A stretch of 62,514 nucleotides of DNA from Salegentibacter sp. (GTDB lineage: Bacteria; Bacteroidota; Bacteroidia; Flavobacteriales; Flavobacteriaceae): contig JAGXIH010000014.1 of NCBI GenBank assembly GCA_024635795.1, positions 1 through 62,514 on the forward strand, written 5' to 3'. This document shows positions 8,404 through 17,589 of the stretch, piece by piece. The notes beneath the pieces are model-generated. The model searched no databases and had not been told where the DNA came from. It saw nothing but the letters and a program-made list of their open reading frames with translations. Each line of letters opens with the position of its first letter. Positions within the stretch are counted from its first letter, which is position 1. Position numbers and translations under genes: made by a program.

Positions 8404-8601
8404 ATGGCGAGAGCGATGTTTGAATACACCAAAACTGTACTTGACAAAGTTAGTTTTGACCCGGTGTTATTTTGTAAGGAAGTGAAAAAAGCCTTGCAAC
8501 GTCTTTTACCTCACGAAATTGAGGAACTCAGAATCTGGATCGAAGCCTTAACCCGCAAACATCCGGAGCTGAATCAATGTTTAATCTATTTAAATCCATA
8601 A
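8404..8601 (+). CDS. Small conserved-looking helical protein
   Basis: The 65-aa product (MARAMFEYTKTVLDKVSFDP…HEIEELRIWIEALTRKHPEL) is predicted all-helical and charged, with no signal peptide. It has its own leader of about 130 bp and ends exactly at a strong terminator, so it is a monocistronic gene. The look is that of a small cytosolic adaptor or RNA/DNA-associated protein of Flavobacteriia; no function can be given. Confidence 0.7.
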   Translation: MARAMFEYTKTVLDKVSFDPVLFCKEVKKALQRLLPHEIEELRIWIEALTRKHPELNQCLIYLNP

Positions 8602-8604
8602 AAT

Positions 8605-8634
8605 AAGCGGCTTTCGAGCCGCTTTTTCTTTTTA
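8605..8634 (+). terminator. Rho-independent terminator
   Basis: Stem AAGCGGCT/AGCCGCTT with a TTCG tetraloop (8605–8624), followed by a T-rich tail to 8634. It follows the 65-aa gene's stop by 3 bp. Confidence 0.95.
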
Positions 8635-8974
8635 GATGAGCCTTTCAAATTAGGTTTAGGAATAAGTATTGCCCTTCATTATTAAAACTATCAATTTTAT
8701 CTGCTGAAGAATACATACTTTTTTAATCTTTTATGTATGCTAAATCGCATTCGAGTATGTAAATTCAATACTTCTATTTGAAATTTAACATATTCTTAAT
8801 TTTTTTTGTACATTGCTCGCTGTTTATCTGTATTTTATGCGTAGTTCCGGTACCCCCTACACTTTATCGCTGGTATTTCTGCTAAATAATGAGTTTAATT
8901 CAGGTAGTCAAAATTTGGGAATATTCCGAAAAGCCAAATCAATCCTGAAGTAGGAGAAATTAAACCAATCTTTT
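8635..8974. other. AT-rich intergenic region
   Basis: No gene seen. It contains short repeats of GTATG/CATAC near 8718–8762 and a long T-run at about 8801–8808. It must carry the promoter of the lipoprotein gene at 8975, but no convincing TAnnTTTG was found. Confidence 0.35.
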
Positions 8975-9649
8975 ATGAGAATTATTTTTAAGACCTTTTT
9001 CGCAATTACTTTAAGCCTGTTTCTTGCGAGTTGTACCGCAAACGATCCCGTAACCCCAACGGCCAACACGCCTACAGTCAGTTTAGAAACTACTGCAGCC
9101 AATGCAGAAAAAACCTATACTACCATTGAGATTACCGGAACGGTAGATGATGACGGGGGAGATCCAGTAACAGCCCGTGGAACCGTTTGGAGTACAGATC
9201 CTAATCCAAGCCTAAGTGATAATTTTACTACAGAATCTTCAGCAAGCTTTACCAGTGAAATAATAAACCTGGAAGCAAATACCATCTACTATTTTAAAAC
9301 TTACGCGACAAACGCAGAAGGTACTGCATACAGTAACGAAGAATCGTTCACCACAAATTCTTTAGGCGGTACTACCTGGGATTTTCATGTAGTTTACGAC
9401 CAAAATACCTCCTGGCATGGAGATGTGGTATTCTATACTGACGGAACAGCTGTCTATGACGAGCCTTCTTCTCCGGGAACTTACCTCACCAATGGTACCT
9501 GGGTTCTAAATGGCAATGATCTTACCTATGATTTTGATAGTTCTGACCCCGGCAATGTCACTTATACCGGTACTATTGAAGTAGACGAAATGAGTGGTGT
9601 TTTCGATTATCCCAATCACCAGGGAACCTGGTCTGCAGTAGAATATTAG
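8975..9649 (+). CDS. Lipoprotein with a fibronectin-III-like domain
   Basis: The 224-aa protein has a signal peptide and lipobox ending at Cys20 (FLASC). A Thr/Pro-rich linker leads to a fibronectin-III-like module (about 30–125; note TRGTVWSTDPNPSL and YYFKTYATNAEGTAYSNEESF). The C-terminal beta-rich module (about 130–224) has aromatic-rich strands such as GTWVLNGNDLTYDF, like small lipocalin-type domains. It is probably surface-anchored and binds a ligand or polysaccharide; function unknown. Monocistronic, with a clear terminator. Confidence 0.8.
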   Translation: MRIIFKTFFAITLSLFLASCTANDPVTPTANTPTVSLETTAANAEKTYTTIEITGTVDDDGGDPVTARGTVWSTDPNPSLSDNFTTESSASFTSEIINLEANTIYYFKTYATNAEGTAYSNEESFTTNSLGGTTWDFHVVYDQNTSWHGDVVFYTDGTAVYDEPSSPGTYLTNGTWVLNGNDLTYDFDSSDPGNVTYTGTIEVDEMSGVFDYPNHQGTWSAVEY

Positions 9650-9672
9650 AAATTATTGATTTATAAATATAA

Positions 9673-9712
9673 ATGGTTGTTTGAAAGTGTTCTTCAAACA
9701 GCCATTTTTTTA
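9673..9712 (+). terminator. Rho-independent terminator
   Basis: A 13-bp stem (9673–9685 with 9693–9705, one G·T pair) is followed by a T-run on the plus strand. It ends the fibronectin-like lipoprotein transcript. Confidence 0.9.
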
Positions 9713-9733
9713 TTTTAAAAATCTGATTAAGAT

Positions 9734-10693
9734 TTAGAGCTGAACTTCCCTTTTGCTGTTGCTTAGAGGACTTATGATCTTCACATTCTGAAATGCAATT
9801 GCTCCTTTTACCACACCCGCAATAGTATTCCGGAGGGCTTCAATAATTTGCATTTTGAGTTCGCTGCGATTGTATATGAGACTGACTTCTCTTGCCGGTA
9901 CAGGGTCATGGAACATTCTTAGGTTCTCTTTCTCAGAATCTTTGATATCCAGGGTATGTAAATAGGGCAGGAGCGTCATTCCCAATCCTTCATTAGAGAG
10001 TTTGATAAGGGTTTCAAAACTCCCGCTCTCCAACTGAAAATGGTCTTCATCATAATTTCGGGTGGCCTTACAAAGGTTTAGAATACCGTCTTTAAAGCAA
10101 TGTCCGTCTTCCAATAGAAGTATGTCGTCAATATCAAGATCTTCAACTTTGATCTTAGTCTCTTTATGCAACCTGTGAGAAGGAGGGATATACCCTACAA
10201 AAGGCTCATAGTAGAGCACATTTTCTTTTATCCCGTTAAGTTCCAAAGGCGTCGCTGCAATTGCAGCATCAAGATGACCTTCGCGTAGCCGTTCTATGAT
10301 TGCCTGCGTGCTTAGTTCTTCTATTTTCAGTTTAACCTTTGGGTATTTTTTTATAAAATTACTGATGAACATTGGCAATAAAGTAGGCATTATCGTTGGG
10401 ATAACCCCCAGTCTGAAGATTCCTCCTATATAGCCTTTCTGCTGGTCTACAATATCCTGGATCCTATCGCTTTCATTCACGATATTACGTGCCTGATGTA
10501 CGATTTTCTTTCCGGTTTCGGTAAGCTGAATGGGTTTTTTGGTTCTATCGAAGATCTGTACATCCAGTTCTTCTTCCAGTTTCTGGATTTGCATACTCAA
10601 GGTAGGCTGGGTAACAAACACCTTCTGTGCGGCTCTTGTAAAGTTTTTATGTTCGGCAACCGCCAGGACGTAATTTAATTGTGTGATTGTCAT
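9734..10693 (-). CDS. oxyR: OxyR hydrogen-peroxide-sensing LysR regulator
   Basis: The 319-aa LysR protein has an N-terminal HTH (MTITQLNYVLAVAEHKNFTR, then VTQPTLSMQIQKLEEEL) and an effector domain. The peroxide-sensing pair lies at Cys199 (GHCF) and Cys208 (NLC), the same numbers as in E. coli OxyR, so the redox switch is intact. OxyR activates catalase, peroxiredoxin and Dps genes on oxidation; none lies next to it here. Monocistronic, with its own promoter. Confidence 0.95.
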   Translation of the reverse strand: MTITQLNYVLAVAEHKNFTRAAQKVFVTQPTLSMQIQKLEEELDVQIFDRTKKPIQLTETGKKIVHQARNIVNESDRIQDIVDQQKGYIGGIFRLGVIPTIMPTLLPMFISNFIKKYPKVKLKIEELSTQAIIERLREGHLDAAIAATPLELNGIKENVLYYEPFVGYIPPSHRLHKETKIKVEDLDIDDILLLEDGHCFKDGILNLCKATRNYDEDHFQLESGSFETLIKLSNEGLGMTLLPYLHTLDIKDSEKENLRMFHDPVPAREVSLIYNRSELKMQIIEALRNTIAGVVKGAIAFQNVKIISPLSNSKREVQL

Positions 10694-10715
10694 AGATATT
10701 CATTTTCAGTAGATG

Positions 10716-10723
10716 CAAATGTA
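10716..10723 (-). promoter_or_regulatory. oxyR -7 promoter element
   Basis: TACATTTG on the minus strand matches TAnnTTTG exactly, 23 bp before the oxyR start codon. No clear TTG was found at -33. Confidence 0.55.
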
Positions 10724-10774
10724 TAAGATTTTTCTATTAAGAAAAGAAAGAATTCTTATTTTCCCTCAGACTTT

Positions 10775-12106
10775 TTATAACAATCCCCGTGCTTTTATCT
10801 CCAGATATTTGTTGATTGTATTCATGCTTAGTTCTTCGGGTTTGGTGAGCACCGCCTGAATCCCGTGTTTCTGAAGTTCCATTAACATCAGCTTTTTGTT
10901 TTGTTCAAATTCTTCGGCTACTGTTTGATGGGCTGCTATATTTATATCTTCAGGCCTGGCTTCAATAAGCTCATGTAAACTGGTATTTTCAAAAAGGATT
11001 ACGACCAGAAGATGATTTTTTGCAAGGGCTTTTAAGGAAGCTAATCGCTTTTTTAATCCGGATATATGTTCAAAATTGGTGTACAACATAAGCAGACTTC
11101 GATGCGGAAGCTGTTTTTTCAGGTGGGAATATAAAAGTCCGTAATCTGAATCGAAGTAATTGGTATTAATATTATACAGGTGTTCCTGGATCAGGTTTAA
11201 CTGGCTCATCCTGGAATTGGCCTTCAACAGAAATTCCATTTTGTTTGAAAAACTAATCAATCCTACTTTGTCTTTCTTTTTGAGAACGATATTGGAAAAT
11301 GCCAGGCTGGAATTTATCGCATAATCCAGCAGGCTCAAGCCTTCGAAAGGCATTTTCATTACCCTGCCCGTATCTATTACCGAATATACCGGTTGTGAAC
11401 GTTCATCCTGGAACTGGTTCACCATCAGGTTGCCTTGTTTAGCAGTGGCCTTCCAGTTTATGGTTCGGGCATCGTCGCCCCGCACGTATTCTTTTATCTG
11501 TTCAAATTCCATTGTATGGCCAATACGACGGATCTTTTTTAAACCGGGACGTGAGATCCTCTGGTCGGTGGCCAGAAAATCCAACTGTCGCATCTGCATA
11601 AAAGAAGGATACACCTTTACCATCTGATCTCTATTGAAGGTATCCCGTTTTTTTACCAGCCCCAGGTTTGCAGAGGTGAAAATATTCAGCCGGCCAAAAT
11701 GGTATTCTCCACGGGCCACTGGTCGCACAAAATAACTAACTTCTTTTTCCTGACCGGGCTTCAGCATAAAGCGCATTAAAAAATCCCGTTTCTGAAACTG
11801 TACGGGCAGTTCATCAATTACCTCACACTTGAGCTTGAAATTCCGGGAATTCCGAATTTTCAGTTTCACTTCATTTTCATCTGAATTTGAGAACTTTCCC
11901 GGTAAGAAACGTTCCGCAGAAATACCTTTAGCCTTAAACAGGATGCTAATATCTACCAATAATAAAAAAAACATAAGGACTGCAGCCATCCAGGTCGCAG
12001 CATAAAGAAAGGGTATCCAGTAAGAAAACAGGAAGCCCACCGCGATCCCAAAGAGGAGCATAAAAAAGCGCTGCGAGAGGTACAGGGATTTGAGGAATTT
12101 TATCAC
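10775..12106 (-). CDS. DUF58 protein (VWA-like)
   Basis: The 443-aa protein has two N-terminal membrane segments (about 10–55), a beta-rich middle, and the DUF58 signature around YVRGDDARTINWKATAKQG (about 205–230). A von Willebrand A-like domain follows (VYSVIDTGRVMKMPFEG). DUF58 proteins work with MoxR ATPases in envelope or protein-complex assembly. The start codon abuts the MoxR gene's stop, so both belong to the same operon. It is the last gene, with the oxyR promoter about 50 bp beyond. Confidence 0.92.
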   Translation of the reverse strand: MIKFLKSLYLSQRFFMLLFGIAVGFLFSYWIPFLYAATWMAAVLMFFLLLVDISILFKAKGISAERFLPGKFSNSDENEVKLKIRNSRNFKLKCEVIDELPVQFQKRDFLMRFMLKPGQEKEVSYFVRPVARGEYHFGRLNIFTSANLGLVKKRDTFNRDQMVKVYPSFMQMRQLDFLATDQRISRPGLKKIRRIGHTMEFEQIKEYVRGDDARTINWKATAKQGNLMVNQFQDERSQPVYSVIDTGRVMKMPFEGLSLLDYAINSSLAFSNIVLKKKDKVGLISFSNKMEFLLKANSRMSQLNLIQEHLYNINTNYFDSDYGLLYSHLKKQLPHRSLLMLYTNFEHISGLKKRLASLKALAKNHLLVVILFENTSLHELIEARPEDINIAAHQTVAEEFEQNKKLMLMELQKHGIQAVLTKPEELSMNTINKYLEIKARGLL

Positions 12107-13108
12107 CTAACGTGGAATTTCAACCGAATGACTTATCATTTCAATTACATCTTTTGGCCGCAGGCCTTCCATTTCCCGGTCGGGACTTAGGATGAGACGG
12201 TGTGCCATAACGGGCTGCAGCATCTTCCTTATATCTTCCGGGATGACAAAATCTCTGCCGTTAATAGCAGCCATTGCTTTGGCACCGTTCATAATGGCAA
12301 TTGAAGCGCGGGGAGAGGCTCCCAGGTAAAGGTGTGGATGGTTACGGGTTTTACCAACTATCCGGGTAATATATTCAAGGAGTTTCTCTTCTATTTTTAT
12401 CTCGTGGATCTGGGATTTTATTTCTTCCAGACGTTTCGGTTCCAAAACGGCTTGGATATCGGCTTCCGGGATTCTGCCTTTTCTTTGCTGGTGACCTTTC
12501 AGGATGCTGAGTTCTTCTTCTGCGGTTGGATAGTCTACTTCTATCTTAAAGAGAAACCGGTCCAGCTGAGCTTCGGGCAGGGCATAGGTGCCTTCCTGTT
12601 CAATGGGATTTTGGGTAGCCAACACCATAAAAGGCGCTTTCATTGTATACATCTTCCCGTCTATAGTAATCTGGCGTTCTTCCATCACCTCAAAAAGCGC
12701 TGCCTGGGTTTTCGCAGGGGCGCGGTTAATTTCGTCAATAAGCACGATATTGGAAAAGATGGGTCCCGGTTTGAATTCAAATTCCGAATTCTTCATATTC
12801 AAGACCGATGTTCCCAAAACATCACTGGGCATAAGATCGGGTGTAAATTGTATCCTGCTGAAACCGGTATTGAGTGTCTTTGCAAAGAGTTTGGCGGTTA
12901 AGGTCTTGGCAATACCCGGCACGCCTTCTATGAGTACATGACCGTTGGTAAGCAGTGCAACTATAAGTAATTCCACAAATTCCTCCTGGCCAACGATGAT
13001 CTTTGAAAGTTGGGATTTAAGGCTTTCAACCGATTCTTTCAGGTCTTCCAGGGGAATGCGGCTGTCAAAATTTATTTCGTTGTTAGGCGTGGTTTCCTGT
13101 TCTTCCAT
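12107..13108 (-). CDS. MoxR-family AAA+ ATPase
   Basis: The protein has Walker A EGVPGIAKT, Walker B VLIDEINR, sensor region LATQNPIEQEGTY and the AAA_lid_2 C-terminal part (LILSPDREMEGLRPKDVI). MoxR ATPases act as chaperones for metal or cofactor insertion and complex assembly with DUF58/VWA partners. I chose Met at 13108 (MEEQETTPNN). A Met ten residues earlier (13138) would lengthen the overlap with the preceding gene from 26 to 56 bp and adds residues unlike the family. Confidence 0.93.
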   Translation of the reverse strand: MEEQETTPNNEINFDSRIPLEDLKESVESLKSQLSKIIVGQEEFVELLIVALLTNGHVLIEGVPGIAKTLTAKLFAKTLNTGFSRIQFTPDLMPSDVLGTSVLNMKNSEFEFKPGPIFSNIVLIDEINRAPAKTQAALFEVMEERQITIDGKMYTMKAPFMVLATQNPIEQEGTYALPEAQLDRFLFKIEVDYPTAEEELSILKGHQQRKGRIPEADIQAVLEPKRLEEIKSQIHEIKIEEKLLEYITRIVGKTRNHPHLYLGASPRASIAIMNGAKAMAAINGRDFVIPEDIRKMLQPVMAHRLILSPDREMEGLRPKDVIEMISHSVEIPR

Positions 13109-14288
13109 TTTCGGGGTTTTTAAAGCTGGCAATGGCACGGGTGAGTTGCAGAAATTCTTCTTTGCTGATACTTTCCTGTGCCTTTAGCTGCCGTATTTTG
13201 CTAAATAATTCTTTGGTTTCTTTTTCGGTATTTCCGCTTTTGGTCGATAATTTCTCCTCAAAATCGGAGTTAAGCTCCTGAGTCGACAGCCGGTATTGGC
13301 TGCGGATATAATCTAAAAATAATTCATTTTTTTTTAAAGTCATCTCCCGGTAGCGATCCTGCTCCAGGTACAAATTACTGATGTTTCGGGTATAATCGTA
13401 GGTTTTGTTCTCCAAAGTTTTAACAATAGGGATTGGTCTTTGCCGACGTTTTCCCTGAAAAATAAGATAAAGCACCGTTGCCAGGAGCACAAAATAATAG
13501 GCCCATTTTAAGGGTTTTTTTCCTAAAAGGTAATAAAGGGGGGAACTGTAAAAGCTTTTTCCTGATTTATAATAATTGTCCCATAACAAGTCTTTGTTTG
13601 GATCCAGGTAGGCTAATACATCTTCCGCGTATTGATAATTTTGTTGCTGCAACAGAAAATAGTTGCTGAATGCTTCCGGCGTGGAATGCACGAATATTTG
13701 TCCTTTTCCGAAACTGGTTTGTACGAAATTAGGTTTTTCGTCTGAAGGCTCATCTGAAAATACGGAGGTTCCCAGGATGTTAAGTTCCAGGGAATCGGTT
13801 TTGGTAAAGGTAAGGGCTTCAATGTCAAAATTAAGCTCGAAGTTTTTCCGGCTGTTTTTAAGCTTCAGTCCTGGCCGACTCTTAAAATCGGTGTTTCGAA
13901 GGTCGGTGCGGGCTTCAAGATTAAGGGTGTCCAGCAGATTCTTTCCTATATATCCCGCCGAAACAAAAACTGTATTTCCCCGGCTTACCCAGGCCAGGAT
14001 TTTGTTGAGTTCGTTATCATCAAAAACCACATAATCATTCAGAAAGAAATAAATGCCTTCGGGAGGTTCCTCTTTGTCCAAAAACTCAAAAGGAGGCTGG
14101 TTGATCTCTTCAATTTCACGGGTGTTCTTCCAGCTTTCAAAGAATGCAAATGTGCCCAGCGGGATCTTGTCTTTCCCGGAATAACTTGCGTTCATATTCA
14201 GGGGCTCGGGTTCGTTGGCTTCCAGGAAGGTTAGCGCCAGCAAAATGAGGAAAAATATTCCGAATCCTATTTTCCAGCTTTTATGCAT
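13083..14288 (-). CDS. DUF4350-containing membrane protein
   Basis: The 401-aa protein has an N-terminal membrane anchor (5–25). The periplasmic DUF4350 domain contains KIPLGTFAFFESW and the Rossmann-like HSTPEAFSNYFLLQQQNYQYAEDVL. A second membrane segment (about 255–275, WAYYFVLLATVLYLIF) precedes a cytosolic helical tail. Such proteins are standard partners of the MoxR/DUF58 pair in Bacteroidota; function unknown. Its start overlaps the upstream DUF4129 gene by 8 bp. Confidence 0.85.
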   Translation of the reverse strand: MHKSWKIGFGIFFLILLALTFLEANEPEPLNMNASYSGKDKIPLGTFAFFESWKNTREIEEINQPPFEFLDKEEPPEGIYFFLNDYVVFDDNELNKILAWVSRGNTVFVSAGYIGKNLLDTLNLEARTDLRNTDFKSRPGLKLKNSRKNFELNFDIEALTFTKTDSLELNILGTSVFSDEPSDEKPNFVQTSFGKGQIFVHSTPEAFSNYFLLQQQNYQYAEDVLAYLDPNKDLLWDNYYKSGKSFYSSPLYYLLGKKPLKWAYYFVLLATVLYLIFQGKRRQRPIPIVKTLENKTYDYTRNISNLYLEQDRYREMTLKKNELFLDYIRSQYRLSTQELNSDFEEKLSTKSGNTEKETKELFSKIRQLKAQESISKEEFLQLTRAIASFKNPENGRTGNHA

Positions 14289-15021
14289 TGGTTCGGATTT
14301 TTATCATTTCTTCGGTCTTTGAAAAAGCGCTTTCTGCCAGGTTGAAATTCTCTGCGCTAACCTGGAATTCCCCATACCAACTATATTCGTAAATGCGGGT
14401 TATTCTTTTAAACTGATGCTGGAGTTCTTCAGATTTTATCTCAGCTAAATAATCCTGATTTGTCTTGTCAAAACTGTAATCGATATTCCCTTGCTTATCC
14501 ATTTTTCTAAGCGCATCCAGGTAATGATATCTTATGGCAAGCCTGTAATTCCCTTCAGAAATCGCCTTGTTTATTAATTTGCTGATATCTTCAGACTTAA
14601 TGATCTTTTCTTCTTCAGAAAAATATACCTGAGCTTGCTTCCCTAATGGAGTTGCAGCATAGGCCGGGTTGAGTTTTACAAAAAGCCAGGCCACCAGGAA
14701 TAAAACCATTAAGAGCAACAAGTAGGGGAGAATTGTTATAAAAAGCTCCAGAATGCTTCCGGGTTCATAACTTCCGAAGAGCCAATCTATAAAAGCGTGA
14801 AATTTTTTTGTAATCCAGCCCTTGAATTGCGTCCACCAGCCAGTAGTGGTTTCCCGTTCCAGATAATTAAAATCCTTATCGTTTCGCCATTCTTCCAGAA
14901 GACTTTCATCAAATTCTACTTTCTGAAGTTTGGTTGGTGCCCGGCCAATGCTATCCTCCTGCGGAAATACGTTTCCGAAGAAAAAAAGAAGAATGGCTAT
15001 TACCGGGAGCAGTTTTTTCAT
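14281..15021 (-). CDS. DUF4129 membrane protein
   Basis: The 246-aa protein has a signal peptide (1–20), a charged periplasmic stretch, a membrane segment (about 92–118, LFITILPYLLLLMVLFLVAWLFV) and the C-terminal DUF4129 region (AIRYHYLDALRKMDKQG, YEYSWYGEFQV). In other bacteria DUF4129 is linked to transglutaminase-like proteins. It overlaps neighbours on both sides by 1–8 bp, showing translational coupling. Confidence 0.85.
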   Translation of the reverse strand: MKKLLPVIAILLFFFGNVFPQEDSIGRAPTKLQKVEFDESLLEEWRNDKDFNYLERETTTGWWTQFKGWITKKFHAFIDWLFGSYEPGSILELFITILPYLLLLMVLFLVAWLFVKLNPAYAATPLGKQAQVYFSEEEKIIKSEDISKLINKAISEGNYRLAIRYHYLDALRKMDKQGNIDYSFDKTNQDYLAEIKSEELQHQFKRITRIYEYSWYGEFQVSAENFNLAESAFSKTEEMIKIRTNA

Positions 15022-15878
15022 CAGGAATTATTTCCGAGCTTATCGATGCGTTCGTAAGTGCCGGTGAAGTTCTTCTTTTCGTTTAGGTGAAAATAAAGAA
15101 AGGCAATCCCAATTGGGATTATGGAATAAAAGATATACTGTACCAGTGAAGATATTATGCTAAAAAGGATATAAACCCAGTCGAACATCTCACTCATATC
15201 GGCAGCTGAACCTTCATTCACGCTTGTAAAGGCCTTTACGAAAGTGTAGATTATTAGCGGCAATTGAAAAATAAGGCTTATCACATATATAATTATCCAG
15301 ATAAAAACCAGGGTCAAAAAACTCATCCACCAGTTGTCTTTCACCAATTTAAAACCTTCGGTAATGCTTTCGGAGATACTTTGTTGTTTAAAGACGAGGG
15401 CTGCCATAGCGATACTAAGAGGGACGCTCACATATATCCCGGGAATTAAAAAGAGCATCATCCCGGCGAAGATAAAAATCCAGGAAATGATGTTAAGGCC
15501 GAACATTTTTCCCAGGTCATCTTTCGCCCAGGCTGCAACTTCGGCATCCTTAATTTCTCCTTCGTTTTCAATATAGGATTTTATCAGATTAAAAACCGTT
15601 GCATACACCACAGAAAAATATAAGAGCAGGGTAAGCGCCAGAATTCCGAAGGAAATAATGAATCCACCTGACATAAATACTTCTGTATTCAAGGGGTCGC
15701 CGAGTGTGCTATAGGAATAATAACTTAAGGCAGCAATTAGGAGTAAAAACGCCGGGCCGGCTACTTTTACCAGCAACCTGAAGTATGCCTTATAATTTTC
15801 TCTGAGGAATTTAAAGCTAAGGCTTATAATTTCCCCCATTTCACGTTGCTGTTTAAACTGAATATGGTCGCGGCTCAT
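15021..15878 (-). CDS. Multi-pass membrane protein of the MoxR/DUF58 operon
   Basis: The 285-aa protein has about six membrane segments and a cytosolic N-terminus (MGEIISLSFKFLRENYKAYFRLLVKV). It resembles the 'glycerophosphoryl diester phosphodiesterase membrane domain' type of polytopic proteins by its GxxxL/PGIY pattern (FLIPGIYVSVPLSIAMAALVF). Function unknown. It overlaps the SpoIIM gene by 26 bp and the DUF4129 gene by one base, so it sits firmly inside the operon. Confidence 0.75.
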   Translation of the reverse strand: MSRDHIQFKQQREMGEIISLSFKFLRENYKAYFRLLVKVAGPAFLLLIAALSYYSYSTLGDPLNTEVFMSGGFIISFGILALTLLLYFSVVYATVFNLIKSYIENEGEIKDAEVAAWAKDDLGKMFGLNIISWIFIFAGMMLFLIPGIYVSVPLSIAMAALVFKQQSISESITEGFKLVKDNWWMSFLTLVFIWIIIYVISLIFQLPLIIYTFVKAFTSVNEGSAADMSEMFDWVYILFSIISSLVQYIFYSIIPIGIAFLYFHLNEKKNFTGTYERIDKLGNNS

Positions 15879-16839
15879 CGGTAATTTTTATTTTATTATT
15901 TAGATAAATTGGGTAAAATACATAGTAAAAAAGGATAAGGGCCAGAGAACCTGCAATAATAAGGATCGCAAGCCAATCGGGCATTTGGGTAATTCTGGTA
16001 ACGAAACCTTCCAGGAAGCCCGCTATAAAAAAGAAAGGCAAAGTGCTCACCACTATTTTGAGTCCGCTTTTTATCCCTCGGGTGAAGGAAGCCAGCCTGG
16101 TATAGGTGCCGGGAAAGAGCATGCTTTTCCCTACCACCAGCCCTGCACATCCGGCAATGATGATCACCGAAATCTCTATGGTTCCGTGTATCCAGATCGT
16201 TCTGGCCGATTCCCACAAGAGGCCCTGCTCATGAAAAAAGTACTGAAAGGAACCCAGCATAATCGCATTTTGCATCATCACAAAGACGGTTCCTATGCCG
16301 GCGAAAATACCAAGGGTAAATACCATAAACGCCACTCTGATATTATTAATGGTGATGCCCAGGAACATATCGGTTTGAGCCATTTTTTTATAAACCGCCA
16401 TGGGATCGTTTTCGGCGATGTTCTGTAGTGTCATATTCACATATTCGTCCCCCATTATAAACCTTACAAAAGCAGCATCTCCCGATGCTGAAAACGCGCC
16501 AACAACTGCGAATAATATGAAAATTAAAAAACTAAGCAGGAGTTGTTTTTGATGTTTATAGAATTCCAAAGGAAACTCCCGTGTAAAAAAATTGATTATT
16601 CGGCTCCCCGGCTCTTTCCGGCTATGGTAGATCTTGCGGTGTGCGTTGGCTGCCAGGGCATTGAGATAAGCCGTGGTGTTGCTTTTGGGGTAAAAGGTTT
16701 GGGCATAGCTCAAATCGTCGCTGACCTCAATATATAAAGTCGAAAGCTGATCGGGAGCAAGCGAAGTTTTATTCTCAAGGAGGCTTTCAAACTTTAACCA
16801 TTTATCCTTATTTTGCCTAACGAAGGCTGCCTCGCGCAT
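15853..16839 (-). CDS. Stage II sporulation protein M (SpoIIM) family membrane protein
   Basis: The protein starts MREAAFVRQNKDKWLKFE, the usual flavobacterial start (an upstream Met at 16860 is less likely). The polar N-terminal 95 residues are followed by several membrane segments and the family motif region FLGITINNIRVAFMVFTLGIFAG…HGTIEISVIIIAGCAGL. In non-sporulating bacteria SpoIIM-like proteins accompany MoxR/DUF58 operons and may help envelope remodelling. First gene of the six-gene operon; it faces the RDD gene across 34 bp. Confidence 0.9.
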   Translation of the reverse strand: MREAAFVRQNKDKWLKFESLLENKTSLAPDQLSTLYIEVSDDLSYAQTFYPKSNTTAYLNALAANAHRKIYHSRKEPGSRIINFFTREFPLEFYKHQKQLLLSFLIFILFAVVGAFSASGDAAFVRFIMGDEYVNMTLQNIAENDPMAVYKKMAQTDMFLGITINNIRVAFMVFTLGIFAGIGTVFVMMQNAIMLGSFQYFFHEQGLLWESARTIWIHGTIEISVIIIAGCAGLVVGKSMLFPGTYTRLASFTRGIKSGLKIVVSTLPFFFIAGFLEGFVTRITQMPDWLAILIIAGSLALILFYYVFYPIYLNNKIKITDEPRPYSV

Positions 16840-16873
16840 AGTTTTGTAATTAAGACTCAAAGAAACAGATTAA

Positions 16874-17587
16874 ATGGATAATTTTCAAATTGAAACCGCT
16901 CAAAATATCAGTATTCGTCAAAATGTGGCGGGCATTGGGGATCGTATCCTGGCTTTTATTGTAGATAGTTTTATTTTAGGGGTTTACCTTATTTTTAGTT
17001 CATTCGTTATTGCAGGTACTGGCCTGGATTCTGCGGGGGAATTCGTTTATTATCTTATTCTGGGGGTACCCCTTCTACTTTATTACCTGCTTTGGGAGAG
17101 TCTTTGGAATGGGCAAACACCCGGCAAGAAAATCCTGGAGTTGCGGGTGGTAAAGATAGATGGTTCCCGCCCCGAATTTTCCAATTTTGTGATTCGTTGG
17201 TTGCTTAGGCTAATAGATATAAGCATAAGCAGTGGAGCGATTGCAGTTGTGAGTATTCTGCTTAACGGAAAAGGCCAGCGCCTTGGCGATATTGCTGCAG
17301 GAACCACTGTGATTAGCGAAAAGAAACAAATCGGTCTTGAAAATAGTCTGGGAGTGGAGCTTCCGGAAGATTACCGGCCGCTTTATCCGCAGGTGAGTAT
17401 GCTGAAAGATGCCGATATTCAGGAGGTGAAAAACCTTTACAGAAATGCGAAAATAAACGGGAATCATCAAATTATCCTTATCCTCTCTAAAAAATTAGCT
17501 GATCTGCTGGATATTAATCCGAAGCAACAACCCAGTGATTTTGTGCAACAGGTGATTTCAGATTATAATTATTATACGGGCCGTTAG
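16874..17587 (+). CDS. RDD-family membrane protein
   Basis: The 237-aa protein has RDD signature pieces: NVAGIGDRILAFIVDSFILG, WNGQTPGKKILELRVVKIDG and LGDIAAGTTVI. It has three membrane segments and a soluble C-terminal helical domain (about 150–237). Some RDD proteins act as ion exchangers or in membrane assembly. It is divergent from the SpoIIM gene and very probably part of the same functional module. Its stop lies 2 bp from the convergent cyclophilin stop. Confidence 0.88.
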   Translation: MDNFQIETAQNISIRQNVAGIGDRILAFIVDSFILGVYLIFSSFVIAGTGLDSAGEFVYYLILGVPLLLYYLLWESLWNGQTPGKKILELRVVKIDGSRPEFSNFVIRWLLRLIDISISSGAIAVVSILLNGKGQRLGDIAAGTTVISEKKQIGLENSLGVELPEDYRPLYPQVSMLKDADIQEVKNLYRNAKINGNHQIILILSKKLADLLDINPKQQPSDFVQQVISDYNYYTGR

Positions 17588-17589
17588 GT

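Noticed and set aside
15985..16428. A 147-codon plus-strand frame inside the SpoIIM gene
   Set aside because: Antisense shadow; the minus strand carries clear SpoIIM motifs.
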